Of a stretch of 13,402 bases of DNA, positions 7,173-13,402 are shown piece after piece. The DNA is taken from assembly GCA_964484935.1 (NCBI GenBank), contig CAZAFW010000038.1, forward strand, positions 1-13,402. The letters run 5' to 3'. Within the stretch, counting starts at the first letter, position 1. The number at the start of each line of letters is the position of its first letter. The notes under the pieces were generated by a model. That model was given only the letters and a program-made list of their open reading frames with translations, was not told the DNA's origin and did no database searches. A program made the translations under genes and the position numbers. The DNA comes from BM714 sp964484935 (lineage in GTDB: Bacteria > Bacillota > Clostridia > Peptostreptococcales > BM714).

Positions 7173-10100
7173 TTATTCTTCCGAATCCTTTACCTCTATG
7201 TGTTCATCTTCCACTATGGATCCTGCCATTATTTCACTTTCAAGTGTTTTTTCGGCATGGTCCTCTTGTCCATTTCCAATCAAGCTTTCAAGATTTTCGG
7301 AAACGTCGTCATCCAAAGTTTCCTTAAGCTCAACTTCCCCTTCTTCTTCCCTGAGAATCTTTATATCCAGGCACAGACTTTGCAATTCTTTTATGAGAAC
7401 CTTGAACGATTCAGGAATGCCGGGTTCGGGGATATTTTCCCCTTTAACTATTGCTTCATATGTCTTGACCCTTCCGACCACATCATCGGACTTGACTGTC
7501 AAAATTTCCTGGAGTGTATATGCCGCCCCGTATGCCTCAAGCGCCCATACCTCCATCTCTCCGAATCTTTGCCCGCCGAATTGAGCTTTTCCTCCTAAGG
7601 GCTGCTGCGTAACCAACGAATAAGGACCTGTGCTCCTGGCATGGATCTTGTCGTCGACCAAATGGTGAAGTTTGAGCATATACATATATCCGACCGTCAC
7701 CTGGTTGTCAAAAGCCTCACCGGTTCTGCCGTCCCTAAGCTGAAACTTTCCATTCTGCGACAGCTTATGTTCTCTGAAAAGCTTGAGTATGTCGTCCTCA
7801 TGGGCTCCATCGAATACAGGCGTTGCAACTTCCCATCCCAGATATTTTGCTATATATCCCAGATGAACCTCAAGAACCTGTCCTATGTTCATCCTTGAAG
7901 GAACTCCCAAAGGATTAAGAACCACCTGAAGCGGTGTTCCGTCTTCCATGAAAGGCATGTCTTCTTCCGGAAGAATCCTTGATATTACGCCCTTGTTTCC
8001 ATGTCTTCCGGCCATTTTGTCGCCAACGCTTATTTTTCTCTTTTTGGCAATATAGACTCTTACAAGTTCGTTTACTCCCGGAGACAGTTCATCGCCGTTG
8101 GCTCTTGTAAACACTTTCACATCCACGACAATTCCCGATTCTCCATGTGGAACCTTTAGCGAAGTGTCTCTAACTTCTCTGGCTTTTTCTCCGAAAATGG
8201 CTCTTAAAAGCCTTTCTTCAGCGGTTAGCTCTGTTTCGCCCTTCGGAGTGACTTTTCCTACCAATATGTCTCCCGATTCAACCTCCGCTCCAATCCTTAT
8301 GATTCCGCGGTCGTCAAGATTTCTTAGGGCATCTTCTCCAACATTGGGAATGTCCCTTGTCATTTCCTCAGGTCCAAGTTTTGTATCCCTTGCTTCGGAT
8401 TCGTGCTCTTCAATGTGTATCGACGAGAGCACATCGTAACTTACAAGTTTTTCGCTGAGTAGAATGGCATCCTCGTAATTGTAGCCTTCCCATGTCATGA
8501 AGCCCACCATCAGGTTTTTGCCTAGCGCGATTTCCCCCTGGTCGGTGGATGGACCGTCGGCTATTATTTCACCGGCTTTGACCTGGTCGCCTTTTTCTAC
8601 CAATGGCTTCTGATTTATGCAAGTCCCCTGGTTGGAACGTTTGAATTTAAGCAGTTTATGCCTCTCGCGCCTTCCATCGGAATCCTTTTTGATTACAATT
8701 TCATCCGCGCTCACTTTTTCTATGATTCCATCATTCTTGGCAGTTACCGTAATACCCGAATCCTTTGCGGCCTTGTACTCCATTCCCGTCCCTATTACAG
8801 GCGCTTCCGGTTTTACTAGGGGAACTGCCTGACGCTGCATGTTGGAACCCATTAGGGCCCTGTTGGCATCGTCATTCTCAAGAAAAGGTATCATTGCCGT
8901 TGCAACCGAAACAACCTGTTTAGGCGATACGTCCATGTAGTCGACCCTGTTTCTGGCAAAAAGGCTTATTTCTCCGCCAATGCCCCTTGCTGCAACTTTT
9001 TCATTTACAAAAACACCGTTTTCAAGAGGCTCGTTCGCCTGAGCCACAACAAATTTTTCTTCCTCGTCCGCTGTCAGGTAATCTATTGTCTCTGTGACTA
9101 TATTTTTTTTCTTGTTCACCCTTCTATACGGGGTCTCAATGAATCCGTACTGATTTACACGGGCGAAACTCGCAAGGCTGTTTATGAGTCCGATATTCGG
9201 TCCCTCAGGGGTTTCAATCGGACACATTCGACCATAATGCGAATGATGCACGTCCCTTACCTCAAAACCCGCTCTCTCCCTGGAAAGTCCTCCGGGCCCG
9301 AGTGCTGAAAGCCTTCTTTTGTGCGTCAATTCAGCCAATGGATTTGTCTGGTCCATAAATTGTGAAAGCTGACTGCTTCCAAAAAATTCTTTTACAGCCG
9401 CCGCAACTGGCCTTATGTTTATAAGCGCCTGCGGGGTGATGGCATCCATATCTTGAATTGTCATGCGTTCTTTTACAACGCGTTCCATTCTTGAAAGTCC
9501 AATCCTGAACTGGTTCTGCAGAAGTTCCCCAACAGACCTAAGTCTCCTGTTGCCCAAATGGTCGATATCGTCAATTTCTCCTACTCCATAAGGCAGATTG
9601 AATATATAGCTTGCAGTGGCAAATATGTCGTCAATTATAATGTGCATGGGCACAAGACGGTCTGTTTCACTTATGATCGCCTTTCTCAAATCATCCGGTT
9701 CGGAATGTGCTTTAAGCAATTCCTTAAGTACCGGATAATGCACTTTTTCCGCAATTTTTATTCCGTCAAGCACCTCGGAATCAACGTACTTGTCTATCCT
9801 CACAAAATTATTGCCTATGACCTTGACCGAAAAAACCCCATCGTTTCCGAAAACTTTTACAGACTTGAGTCCCACGTCCTCAATTTCCTTTGCTTTTTCT
9901 ACAGTTATTTCTTCGCCTTTTTCCGCCAAGATTTCTCCCGTTGCGGGGTCCACTACGGTTTCAGCCGCAATTTTTTGCGCTATTCTGTTGAAAAGCCCCA
10001 ACTTTTTGTTGAATTTATACCTTCCAACTTTTGCCAAGTCATATCTCTTTGGATCAAAAAATAGAGAATCAATCAAGCTTTTTGCATTTTCGACGACCGG

Positions 10101-10832
10101 AGGTTCTCCTGGCCTAAGCTTTTTGTAAATTTCCAAAAGAGCCTCTTCCTGATTGGTCGTGCTGTCTTTATCCAAAGAATTCTGCAAACTTTCCGTTTCA
10201 TCAAAAAATGACAATATTTTTTCGTTTGTATCATATCCCAGTGCCCTTAGCAATACGGTTATAGGCAATTTTCTCGTTCTGTCTATCCTGACAGAAACGA
10301 TTCCGTTTGAATCAGTTTCATATTCAAGCCATGCCCCCCTATTGGGTATTACAGTTGTCGAAAAAAGATCACTGCCGGATTTATCGATTTTTTTGTTATA
10401 ATAAGGGCCGGGTGACCTTACAAGCTGACTTACTATAACTCTTTCAGCTCCATTAATGATAAAAGTTCCCTTTTCTGTCATCAATGGAAAATCACCAAGA
10501 AAAACTTCCTGTTCCTTGATTTCACCGGTTTCCTTGTTTATAAAGCGAACTTTCGCCTTAAGCGGCACAGAATAAGTAACATCTCTTTCCTTGGATTCTT
10601 CTTCTCCGTATTTGGCTTCCCCTTCCAAATAGTAATCGACAAATTCCAAAATCAGATTTCCAGTGTAATCCTGGATGGGAGATATGTTCTTGAAAGCCTC
10701 CATGAGACCCTCCTCAAGAAACCACTTGTATGATTGCTTTTGAATCTCAATCAAGTTCGGCATATCCACTACTTCTTTGATTTTAGAAAAGAACAATCTT
10801 TCTTTTTTCCCGACCTTCTCAAAATGCGGCAT
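7173..10832 (-). CDS. rpoB: DNA-directed RNA polymerase subunit beta
   Basis: Beta pairs with beta' to form the catalytic core of RNA polymerase and carries the rifamycin pocket. From the ATG at 10830-10832 the protein is 1219 residues, beginning MPHFEKVGKKERLFFSKI. An in-frame GTG at 10841 overlaps the Shine-Dalgarno sequence itself, while AGGGG (10841-10845) lies 8 nt before the ATG, so the ATG is chosen. Visible landmarks include FIINGAERVIVSQLVRSPG (about 124-142), the rifampicin region around SSQLSQFMDQ (486-495) and HKRRLSALGPGG (504-515), RMCPIETPEGPNIG, GDKMAGRHGNKG and the C-terminal QQPLGGKAQFGGQRFGEME. The main rifamycin-contact residues (Q488, D494, H504, R507, S509, L511) are wild type. 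The last 55 or so residues form an acidic tail typical of Firmicutes. Confidence 0.98.
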   Translation of the reverse strand: MPHFEKVGKKERLFFSKIKEVVDMPNLIEIQKQSYKWFLEEGLMEAFKNISPIQDYTGNLILEFVDYYLEGEAKYGEEESKERDVTYSVPLKAKVRFINKETGEIKEQEVFLGDFPLMTEKGTFIINGAERVIVSQLVRSPGPYYNKKIDKSGSDLFSTTVIPNRGAWLEYETDSNGIVSVRIDRTRKLPITVLLRALGYDTNEKILSFFDETESLQNSLDKDSTTNQEEALLEIYKKLRPGEPPVVENAKSLIDSLFFDPKRYDLAKVGRYKFNKKLGLFNRIAQKIAAETVVDPATGEILAEKGEEITVEKAKEIEDVGLKSVKVFGNDGVFSVKVIGNNFVRIDKYVDSEVLDGIKIAEKVHYPVLKELLKAHSEPDDLRKAIISETDRLVPMHIIIDDIFATASYIFNLPYGVGEIDDIDHLGNRRLRSVGELLQNQFRIGLSRMERVVKERMTIQDMDAITPQALINIRPVAAAVKEFFGSSQLSQFMDQTNPLAELTHKRRLSALGPGGLSRERAGFEVRDVHHSHYGRMCPIETPEGPNIGLINSLASFARVNQYGFIETPYRRVNKKKNIVTETIDYLTADEEEKFVVAQANEPLENGVFVNEKVAARGIGGEISLFARNRVDYMDVSPKQVVSVATAMIPFLENDDANRALMGSNMQRQAVPLVKPEAPVIGTGMEYKAAKDSGITVTAKNDGIIEKVSADEIVIKKDSDGRRERHKLLKFKRSNQGTCINQKPLVEKGDQVKAGEIIADGPSTDQGEIALGKNLMVGFMTWEGYNYEDAILLSEKLVSYDVLSSIHIEEHESEARDTKLGPEEMTRDIPNVGEDALRNLDDRGIIRIGAEVESGDILVGKVTPKGETELTAEERLLRAIFGEKAREVRDTSLKVPHGESGIVVDVKVFTRANGDELSPGVNELVRVYIAKKRKISVGDKMAGRHGNKGVISRILPEEDMPFMEDGTPLQVVLNPLGVPSRMNIGQVLEVHLGYIAKYLGWEVATPVFDGAHEDDILKLFREHKLSQNGKFQLRDGRTGEAFDNQVTVGYMYMLKLHHLVDDKIHARSTGPYSLVTQQPLGGKAQFGGQRFGEMEVWALEAYGAAYTLQEILTVKSDDVVGRVKTYEAIVKGENIPEPGIPESFKVLIKELQSLCLDIKILREEEGEVELKETLDDDVSENLESLIGNGQEDHAEKTLESEIMAGSIVEDEHIEVKDSEE

Positions 10833-11025
10833 GATCTTCACCCCTCATATCATAATAAAAGGTTTGCATTAAGCGTCTTAAATGACGCATGCGACCTTCG
10901 TTTCCTCACGCTTTAACTGTCGTGACATTATTTTAAATCATCAAAAACTAATGCCTTTTCATAGATTCCACATTGAGTTTTTTTTAAAAACGCATAGTAA
11001 AATCAGTCTACCATGGCAATTTATA
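10833..11025 (-). other. rpoB 5' leader with two hairpins
   Basis: This roughly 190-nt stretch between the candidate promoter and the rpoB ATG contains no gene I can support. Its transcript can form a 5' hairpin, CATGGTA with TACTATG (11009-11015 and 10993-10999; one G-U pair, 9-nt loop), followed within 2 nt by five U residues. A second hairpin about 40 nt before rpoB has stem GCGTC/GACGC (10873-10877 and 10884-10888, 6-nt loop), flanked by GCAT and ATGC that extend it across a 3-nt bulge. AAGCGT further upstream could compete for the same ACGCTT. The first hairpin is weak and AT-rich, and no known riboswitch class is recognisable. The rpoB ribosome binding site (AGGGG, 10841-10845) ends the leader. 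Confidence 0.45.
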
Positions 11026-11054
11026 ATATTATCACACAAAAGCACTGTCGTCAA
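11026..11054 (-). promoter_or_regulatory. SigA-type promoter for rpoBC
   Basis: On the minus strand TTGACG (11049-11054, 5/6 to consensus) is followed by a 17-nt spacer and TAATAT (11026-11031), with TGA directly before the -10 giving an extended TG element. GATAAT, two bases earlier, is an alternative -10 with a 15-nt spacer. Transcription would start near 11019-11021. The site lies 35-40 nt downstream of the terminator hairpin that ends the rplJL transcript, which is where a promoter for rpoBC is needed. Identified by eye only. Confidence 0.7.
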
Positions 11055-11088
11055 TCCATTTTCAATATTATTTGGTTTTTGCCAATTT

Positions 11089-11127
11089 AAAATAAAAAGT
11101 GCTTTGATTAAATCAAAGCACTTTTTT
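11089..11127 (-). terminator. Intrinsic terminator between rplL and rpoB
   Basis: About 40 nt past the rplL stop the minus-strand transcript forms a perfect inverted repeat: AGTGCTTTGAT (11112-11122) pairs with ATCAAAGCACT (11098-11108) around a 3-nt loop, and flanking A and U runs extend it to 15 bp. The descending arm runs into UUUUUAUUUU, a good U-tract. The structure is symmetric and would also terminate plus-strand transcription. It separates the stalk-protein genes from rpoBC. Whether it is a full stop or a partial attenuator, as known between rplL and rpoB in enterobacteria, cannot be told from sequence. Confidence 0.85.
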
Positions 11128-11163
11128 CTTTTTTCCGTTTGTTTCCCTTTGCTTTTGATGCAG

Positions 11164-11535
11164 CTACTTGAGTTCGATTTCAGCTCCAACCTCTTCCAAT
11201 TTTTCTTTCATGGAATCAGCTTCTTCTTTGCTTGCAGCTTCCTTGACTACGCAAGGAGCTCCGTCTACGAGAGCTTTTGCTTCTTTGAGTCCCAATCCTG
11301 TAACTTCGCGGATTGCTTTGATTACTTTGATTTTGTTGGCTCCAAAGCTGTTCATGAATACATCAAACTCGGTTTTTTCTTCAGCTTCTTCCGCTCCTGC
11401 TCCGGCTCCTGCTCCGGCAACAGCTACAGGCGCAGCCGCGGATACTCCAAATTCCTCTTCACAAGCCGAAACCAATTCGTTAAGTTCCATGACTGTCATT
11501 TCCTTGATTGCTTCAATTATTTGCTCTTTAGTCAT
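11164..11535 (-). CDS. rplL: 50S ribosomal protein L7/L12 (bL12)
   Basis: L7/L12 is the multicopy stalk protein that recruits and activates translational GTPases such as EF-G and EF-Tu. From the ATG at 11533-11535 it is 123 residues, the common bacterial length. It has an N-terminal dimerisation and L10-binding domain (1-30), an Ala/Gly-rich hinge (31-55) and a C-terminal factor-binding domain with KIKVIKAIREVTGLGLKEAK (68-87). An in-frame GTG at 11544 overlaps the Shine-Dalgarno sequence and is rejected: GAGG sits 8 nt before the ATG. The hinge carries an exact 12-bp tandem duplication. C95 occupies a position where many homologues have a charged residue; I read this as ordinary variation. 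It follows rplJ by 24 nt. Confidence 0.97.
   Translation of the reverse strand: MTKEQIIEAIKEMTVMELNELVSACEEEFGVSAAAPVAVAGAGAGAGAEEAEEKTEFDVFMNSFGANKIKVIKAIREVTGLGLKEAKALVDGAPCVVKEAASKEEADSMKEKLEEVGAEIELK
11393..11416 (-). repeat. Exact 12-bp tandem duplication in the L7/L12 hinge
   Basis: The plus-strand unit GCTCCTGCTCCG occurs twice in immediate succession (11393-11404 and 11405-11416) inside rplL. It encodes consecutive Gly-Ala pairs of the flexible hinge (about residues 40-48). The length is a multiple of three, so gain or loss of a unit would keep frame and change hinge length by four residues. Confidence 0.9.
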
Positions 11536-11559
11536 TTTAAACACCTCACTATTTTTTGT

Positions 11560-12066
11560 TTACGCTTCCGCGCTTTCTTCATTTTTTTTGTCGGCAATCG
11601 CCTTGGCCATGTAAACAAAATTGCTGACAGGCGATTTGATGCTTCCCATAAACTTGGCAATCAAGACTTCTCTTGCCGGTATGTTTGCAATAATACTCAA
11701 TTTTTCAAGATCACAATATTGACCTTCGACAACAGCCGATTTGAGTTCAAGCAATTTATGCTTTTTAGCAAATTCATTTACCAGTTTTGCGGGAACAATC
11801 GGATCTTCAAATCCAAACGCAATGGCATTTGGTCCCTTGAGATCTTCGGTCAATGCTTCAAAATCAGTTCCTTCGATTGCAATTTTCACAAGATTGTTCT
11901 TGTAAATTTTGTATTCCGCACCGGCTTCACGAAATTGCTTCCTGAGTTCGGTGACTTCCTCTACGTTGAGTCCTCTGTAATCCACAAGAACCGCCGCTTG
12001 AGCTTTTTCAAATTTTTCTTTTATCTCCTGAACCGCTTTTTTCTTATTGTCAAAATTCTTGGACAT
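11560..12066 (-). CDS. rplJ: 50S ribosomal protein L10 (uL10)
   Basis: L10 anchors the L7/L12 dimers to 23S rRNA at the stalk base and, with L12 bound, represses its own operon by binding the mRNA leader. The product is 168 residues from the ATG at 12064-12066. An in-frame GTG two codons upstream lies 1 nt from the Shine-Dalgarno sequence and is rejected; GGAGG is 7 nt before the ATG. The N-terminal rRNA-binding domain contains AAVLVDYRGLNVEEVTELRKQ (about 24-44, family signature) and YKIYKNNL (about 52-59), followed by KGPNAIAFG (about 78-86). The C-terminal part (about 135-168) should form the L12-binding helix, with MAKAIADKK visible. It lies directly downstream of a recognisable L10 leader and 24 nt before rplL. 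Confidence 0.97.
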   Translation of the reverse strand: MSKNFDNKKKAVQEIKEKFEKAQAAVLVDYRGLNVEEVTELRKQFREAGAEYKIYKNNLVKIAIEGTDFEALTEDLKGPNAIAFGFEDPIVPAKLVNEFAKKHKLLELKSAVVEGQYCDLEKLSIIANIPAREVLIAKFMGSIKSPVSNFVYMAKAIADKKNEESAEA

Positions 12067-12096
12067 GTGCACACCTCCTCAATTTAATATCCTGCC

Positions 12097-12215
12097 AATG
12101 AAAAGACCTCCAGGCGGTGCAAACGCAAAGAGGCCAGATAGTTTCATAAAAACTGACAAATCTGCCTCGGCAGGTAATTTTAAGCTATTCGCACCTACTG
12201 TCTGTGGCTATGCAA
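12097..12215 (-). ncRNA. Ribosomal protein L10 leader (autoregulatory mRNA element)
   Basis: The rplA-rplJ gap matches the L10 leader found upstream of rplJL in Firmicutes. In transcript order it has CCACAGACAGTAGGTGC (12191-12207), a variable arm, ACCTGCCGAGGCAG (12162-12175), then the attenuator hairpin. AGGT of the first block can pair with ACCT of the second, forming the base of the kink-turn-containing L10 site. Alternative pairings are possible: GGTGC (12191-12195) with GCACC (12116-12120), and CCTGCC (12169-12174) with GGCAGG (12091-12096). Family knowledge says L10-(L12)n binds here and promotes premature termination when ribosomal protein is in excess. The match is by remembered conserved blocks, not a covariance search. 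Confidence 0.85.
12101..12135 (-). terminator. Attenuator hairpin in the L10 leader
   Basis: In the transcript GGCCTC (12130-12135) pairs with GAGGTC (12105-12110), with one G-U pair, and TGC-GTTT-GCA inside the loop can pair again to stiffen it. The structure is followed by UUUU (12101-12104), then C and A. The U-tract is short, as expected for a regulated attenuator rather than an end-of-operon terminator. The rplJ Shine-Dalgarno sequence lies about 25 nt further on. Confidence 0.65.
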
Positions 12216-12914
12216 TTATTTTCCTATTTTAGCAGTATTTATTTTGATTCCAGGTCCCATAGTGCTTGTCATGGTTAAGCTTCTAAGGTAAGTTCCTTTT
12301 GCCGACGCCGGCTTGGCTTTAATGATTGCCGCCATCAAGGTATTAAAGTTTTCCATGATTTCTTTTTCTCCAAACGACACTTTGCCCAATGGAACATGGA
12401 TTATGTTTGCTTTGTCAAGCCTGTATTCGACTTTTCCGGCTTTGATTTCTTTTACAGCCTTGTCGATGTCGAAGGTAACTGTTCCCGATTTCGGGTTAGG
12501 CATGAGACCCTTTGGTCCCAGCACTCTTCCGAGACGGCCAACTATTCCCATCATGTCAGGTGTTGCCACAATAACATCGAAATCGAACCAGTTCTCTTTT
12601 TGTATTTTTTCGGTCATATCTTCTGCTCCAACGAAATCGGCTCCGGCGTCTCTTGCCTCGTCGGCCTTTTCGCCTTTGGCTATGACCAATACTTTTTTCG
12701 ATTTTCCTGTTCCGTTTGGAAGAACGATGGCTCCACGGACTTGTTGGTCGGCGTGTCTTCCATCTACACCCATTTTGATGTGCAATTCTACAGTCTCGTC
12801 AAAATTGGCATTTGTCATTTCCTTCAAAAGCGCTACGGCTTCATTCGGTTCGTAAAAATTCAATCTGTCAACTTTTTTGAAATTATCTTGGTACTTCTTT
12901 CCTCTTTTAGGCAT
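12216..12914 (-). CDS. rplA: 50S ribosomal protein L1 (uL1)
   Basis: L1 binds 23S rRNA at the mobile L1 stalk next to the E site and helps release deacylated tRNA; in several bacteria it also represses the L11-L1 mRNA. The 232-residue product has the standard length. It starts MPKRGKKYQDN and shows VRGAIVLPNGTGKSKKVLV (about 59-77), FDVIVATPDMMG (about 113-124), the L1 signature around GRVLGPKGLMPNPKSGTVT (about 130-148) and the C-terminal TSTMGPGIKI. The ATG at 12912-12914 has AAGGAGGG upstream with 7 nt spacing. It follows rplK by 48 nt, presumably on the same transcript. Nothing is missing or unusual in the protein. Confidence 0.98.
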   Translation of the reverse strand: MPKRGKKYQDNFKKVDRLNFYEPNEAVALLKEMTNANFDETVELHIKMGVDGRHADQQVRGAIVLPNGTGKSKKVLVIAKGEKADEARDAGADFVGAEDMTEKIQKENWFDFDVIVATPDMMGIVGRLGRVLGPKGLMPNPKSGTVTFDIDKAVKEIKAGKVEYRLDKANIIHVPLGKVSFGEKEIMENFNTLMAAIIKAKPASAKGTYLRSLTMTSTMGPGIKINTAKIGK

Positions 12915-12962
12915 TCCTTTCCCTCCTTCGTGGTATTAACGGGTGCCCCCTCCCACTTAATG

Positions 12963-13388
12963 TTACTCTTTTATTGTGATGCCCATGCTTCGCGCAGTAC
13001 CTTTTATCATGCTCATTGCAGTCTCTATGCTTCCCGCATTTAAATCAGGCATCTTCAACTCAGCTATTTCCCTTACTTGATCCAATGTGACGCTAGCCAC
13101 TTTAACCAAATTAGGTTCTCCCGAAGCTTTTGGAATTCCAGCCGCTTTTTTCAAAAGAACTGCCGCAGGTGGAGTTTTCGTAATGAAACTGAATGATCTG
13201 TCCTGATAAACCGTTATGACAACCGGTATTGTCAAACCTCCCTTGTCAGCTGTTTTCGCATTGAATTCTTTGCAAAACTGCATTATGTTGACTCCATGCT
13301 GTCCCAAAGCCGGACCTACAGGCGGTGCCGGTGTGGCTTTTCCTGCAGTAATCTGCAATTTAATGAGACCAGTAACTTTTTTTGCCAT
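12963..13388 (-). CDS. rplK: 50S ribosomal protein L11 (uL11)
   Basis: L11 forms the base of the L7/L12 stalk in the GTPase-associated centre; in related bacteria it is needed for RelA activation and for thiostrepton sensitivity. The 141-residue product has the normal length. The N-terminal domain carries the conserved proline-rich stretch ATPAPPVGPALGQHGVNI (18-35), whose prolines contact thiopeptides in homologues, and these are wild type. The C-terminal rRNA-binding domain ends with the signature GTARSMGI (about 131-138). The ATG at 13386-13388 has a near-perfect AGGAGGTGA with 7 nt from GGAGG, close to the window edge. The promoter, and probably nusG and secE in the usual order, lie outside the window. 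Confidence 0.98.
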   Translation of the reverse strand: MAKKVTGLIKLQITAGKATPAPPVGPALGQHGVNIMQFCKEFNAKTADKGGLTIPVVITVYQDRSFSFITKTPPAAVLLKKAAGIPKASGEPNLVKVASVTLDQVREIAELKMPDLNAGSIETAMSMIKGTARSMGITIKE

Positions 13389-13402
13389 GTTTTCACCTCC
13401 TG

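Noticed and set aside
10833..10841. GTG start for rpoB adding three residues
   Set aside because: The GTG overlaps the AGGGG ribosome binding site; the ATG at 10832 has 8 nt spacing. The same reasoning removes the GTG starts upstream of rplL (11544) and rplJ (12072).
10845..10908. Basic 19-codon frame (starting GTG, VRKRRSH...) in the rpoB leader
   Set aside because: It has no ribosome binding site and covers the hairpin-forming segment; the composition looks like chance translation of structured leader RNA.
10882..12087. Long open frame (401 codons) on the plus strand across rplL and rplJ
   Set aside because: It is antisense to two certain ribosomal protein genes, is extremely rich in Phe, Ser and Cys, has no ribosome binding site, and overlaps the terminator and promoter region. 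It is a by-product of the opposite-strand codon usage.
12915..12962. G-rich stretch in the rplK-rplA gap as an L1 operator
   Set aside because: No stable hairpin or clear resemblance to the 23S L1 site is visible, and the known L1 operator in other bacteria lies upstream of rplK, outside this window.

Overview
The window is a stretch of conserved core genome from a low-to-moderate G+C Gram-positive bacterium, most likely class Clostridia. Three things point there: the gene order (L11-L1-L10-L7/L12-RpoB-RpoC-L7Ae-like-S12-S7-EF-G-EF-Tu); the Firmicutes-type lengths and motifs (138-residue S12, 156-residue S7, beta' without a large lineage-specific insertion, an L7Ae-like protein before rpsL); and strong AGGAGG-type ribosome binding sites before most genes. 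Unlike the Bacillus arrangement, there is no methyltransferase gene between rplL and rpoB. I cannot name genus or species from the sequence alone. Every gene lies on the minus strand, so transcription runs from position 13402 towards 1.

In transcription order the layout is: rplK and rplA; a 149-nt gap holding a ribosomal protein L10 leader with an attenuator; rplJ and rplL; a 331-nt gap holding a perfect 15-bp intrinsic-terminator hairpin, a good SigA promoter and a structured leader; rpoB and rpoC; a second, near-consensus SigA promoter overlapping the 3' end of rpoC; then an L7Ae-family gene, rpsL, a 130-nt structured spacer, rpsG, fusA and the first eight codons of tuf, which runs off the window.

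The genes encode the L11/L1 region and L10-L12 stalk of the large ribosomal subunit, the beta and beta' subunits of RNA polymerase, two small-subunit proteins (decoding centre and head) and the two GTPase elongation factors. The intergenic signals suggest that this co-oriented array splits into three separately tunable units: stalk proteins under L10 autoregulation, rpoBC with its own promoter, and the str-type unit with its own promoter. Readthrough between units is possible.

I see no mobile element, CRISPR, defence or other accessory system, and no tRNA or rRNA gene. The points worth a second look are the regulatory sites, the start-codon choices (TTG for fusA and rpoC, GTG for rpsG), a sequence block shared by the two TTG initiation regions, and an exact tandem repeat in the L7/L12 hinge.
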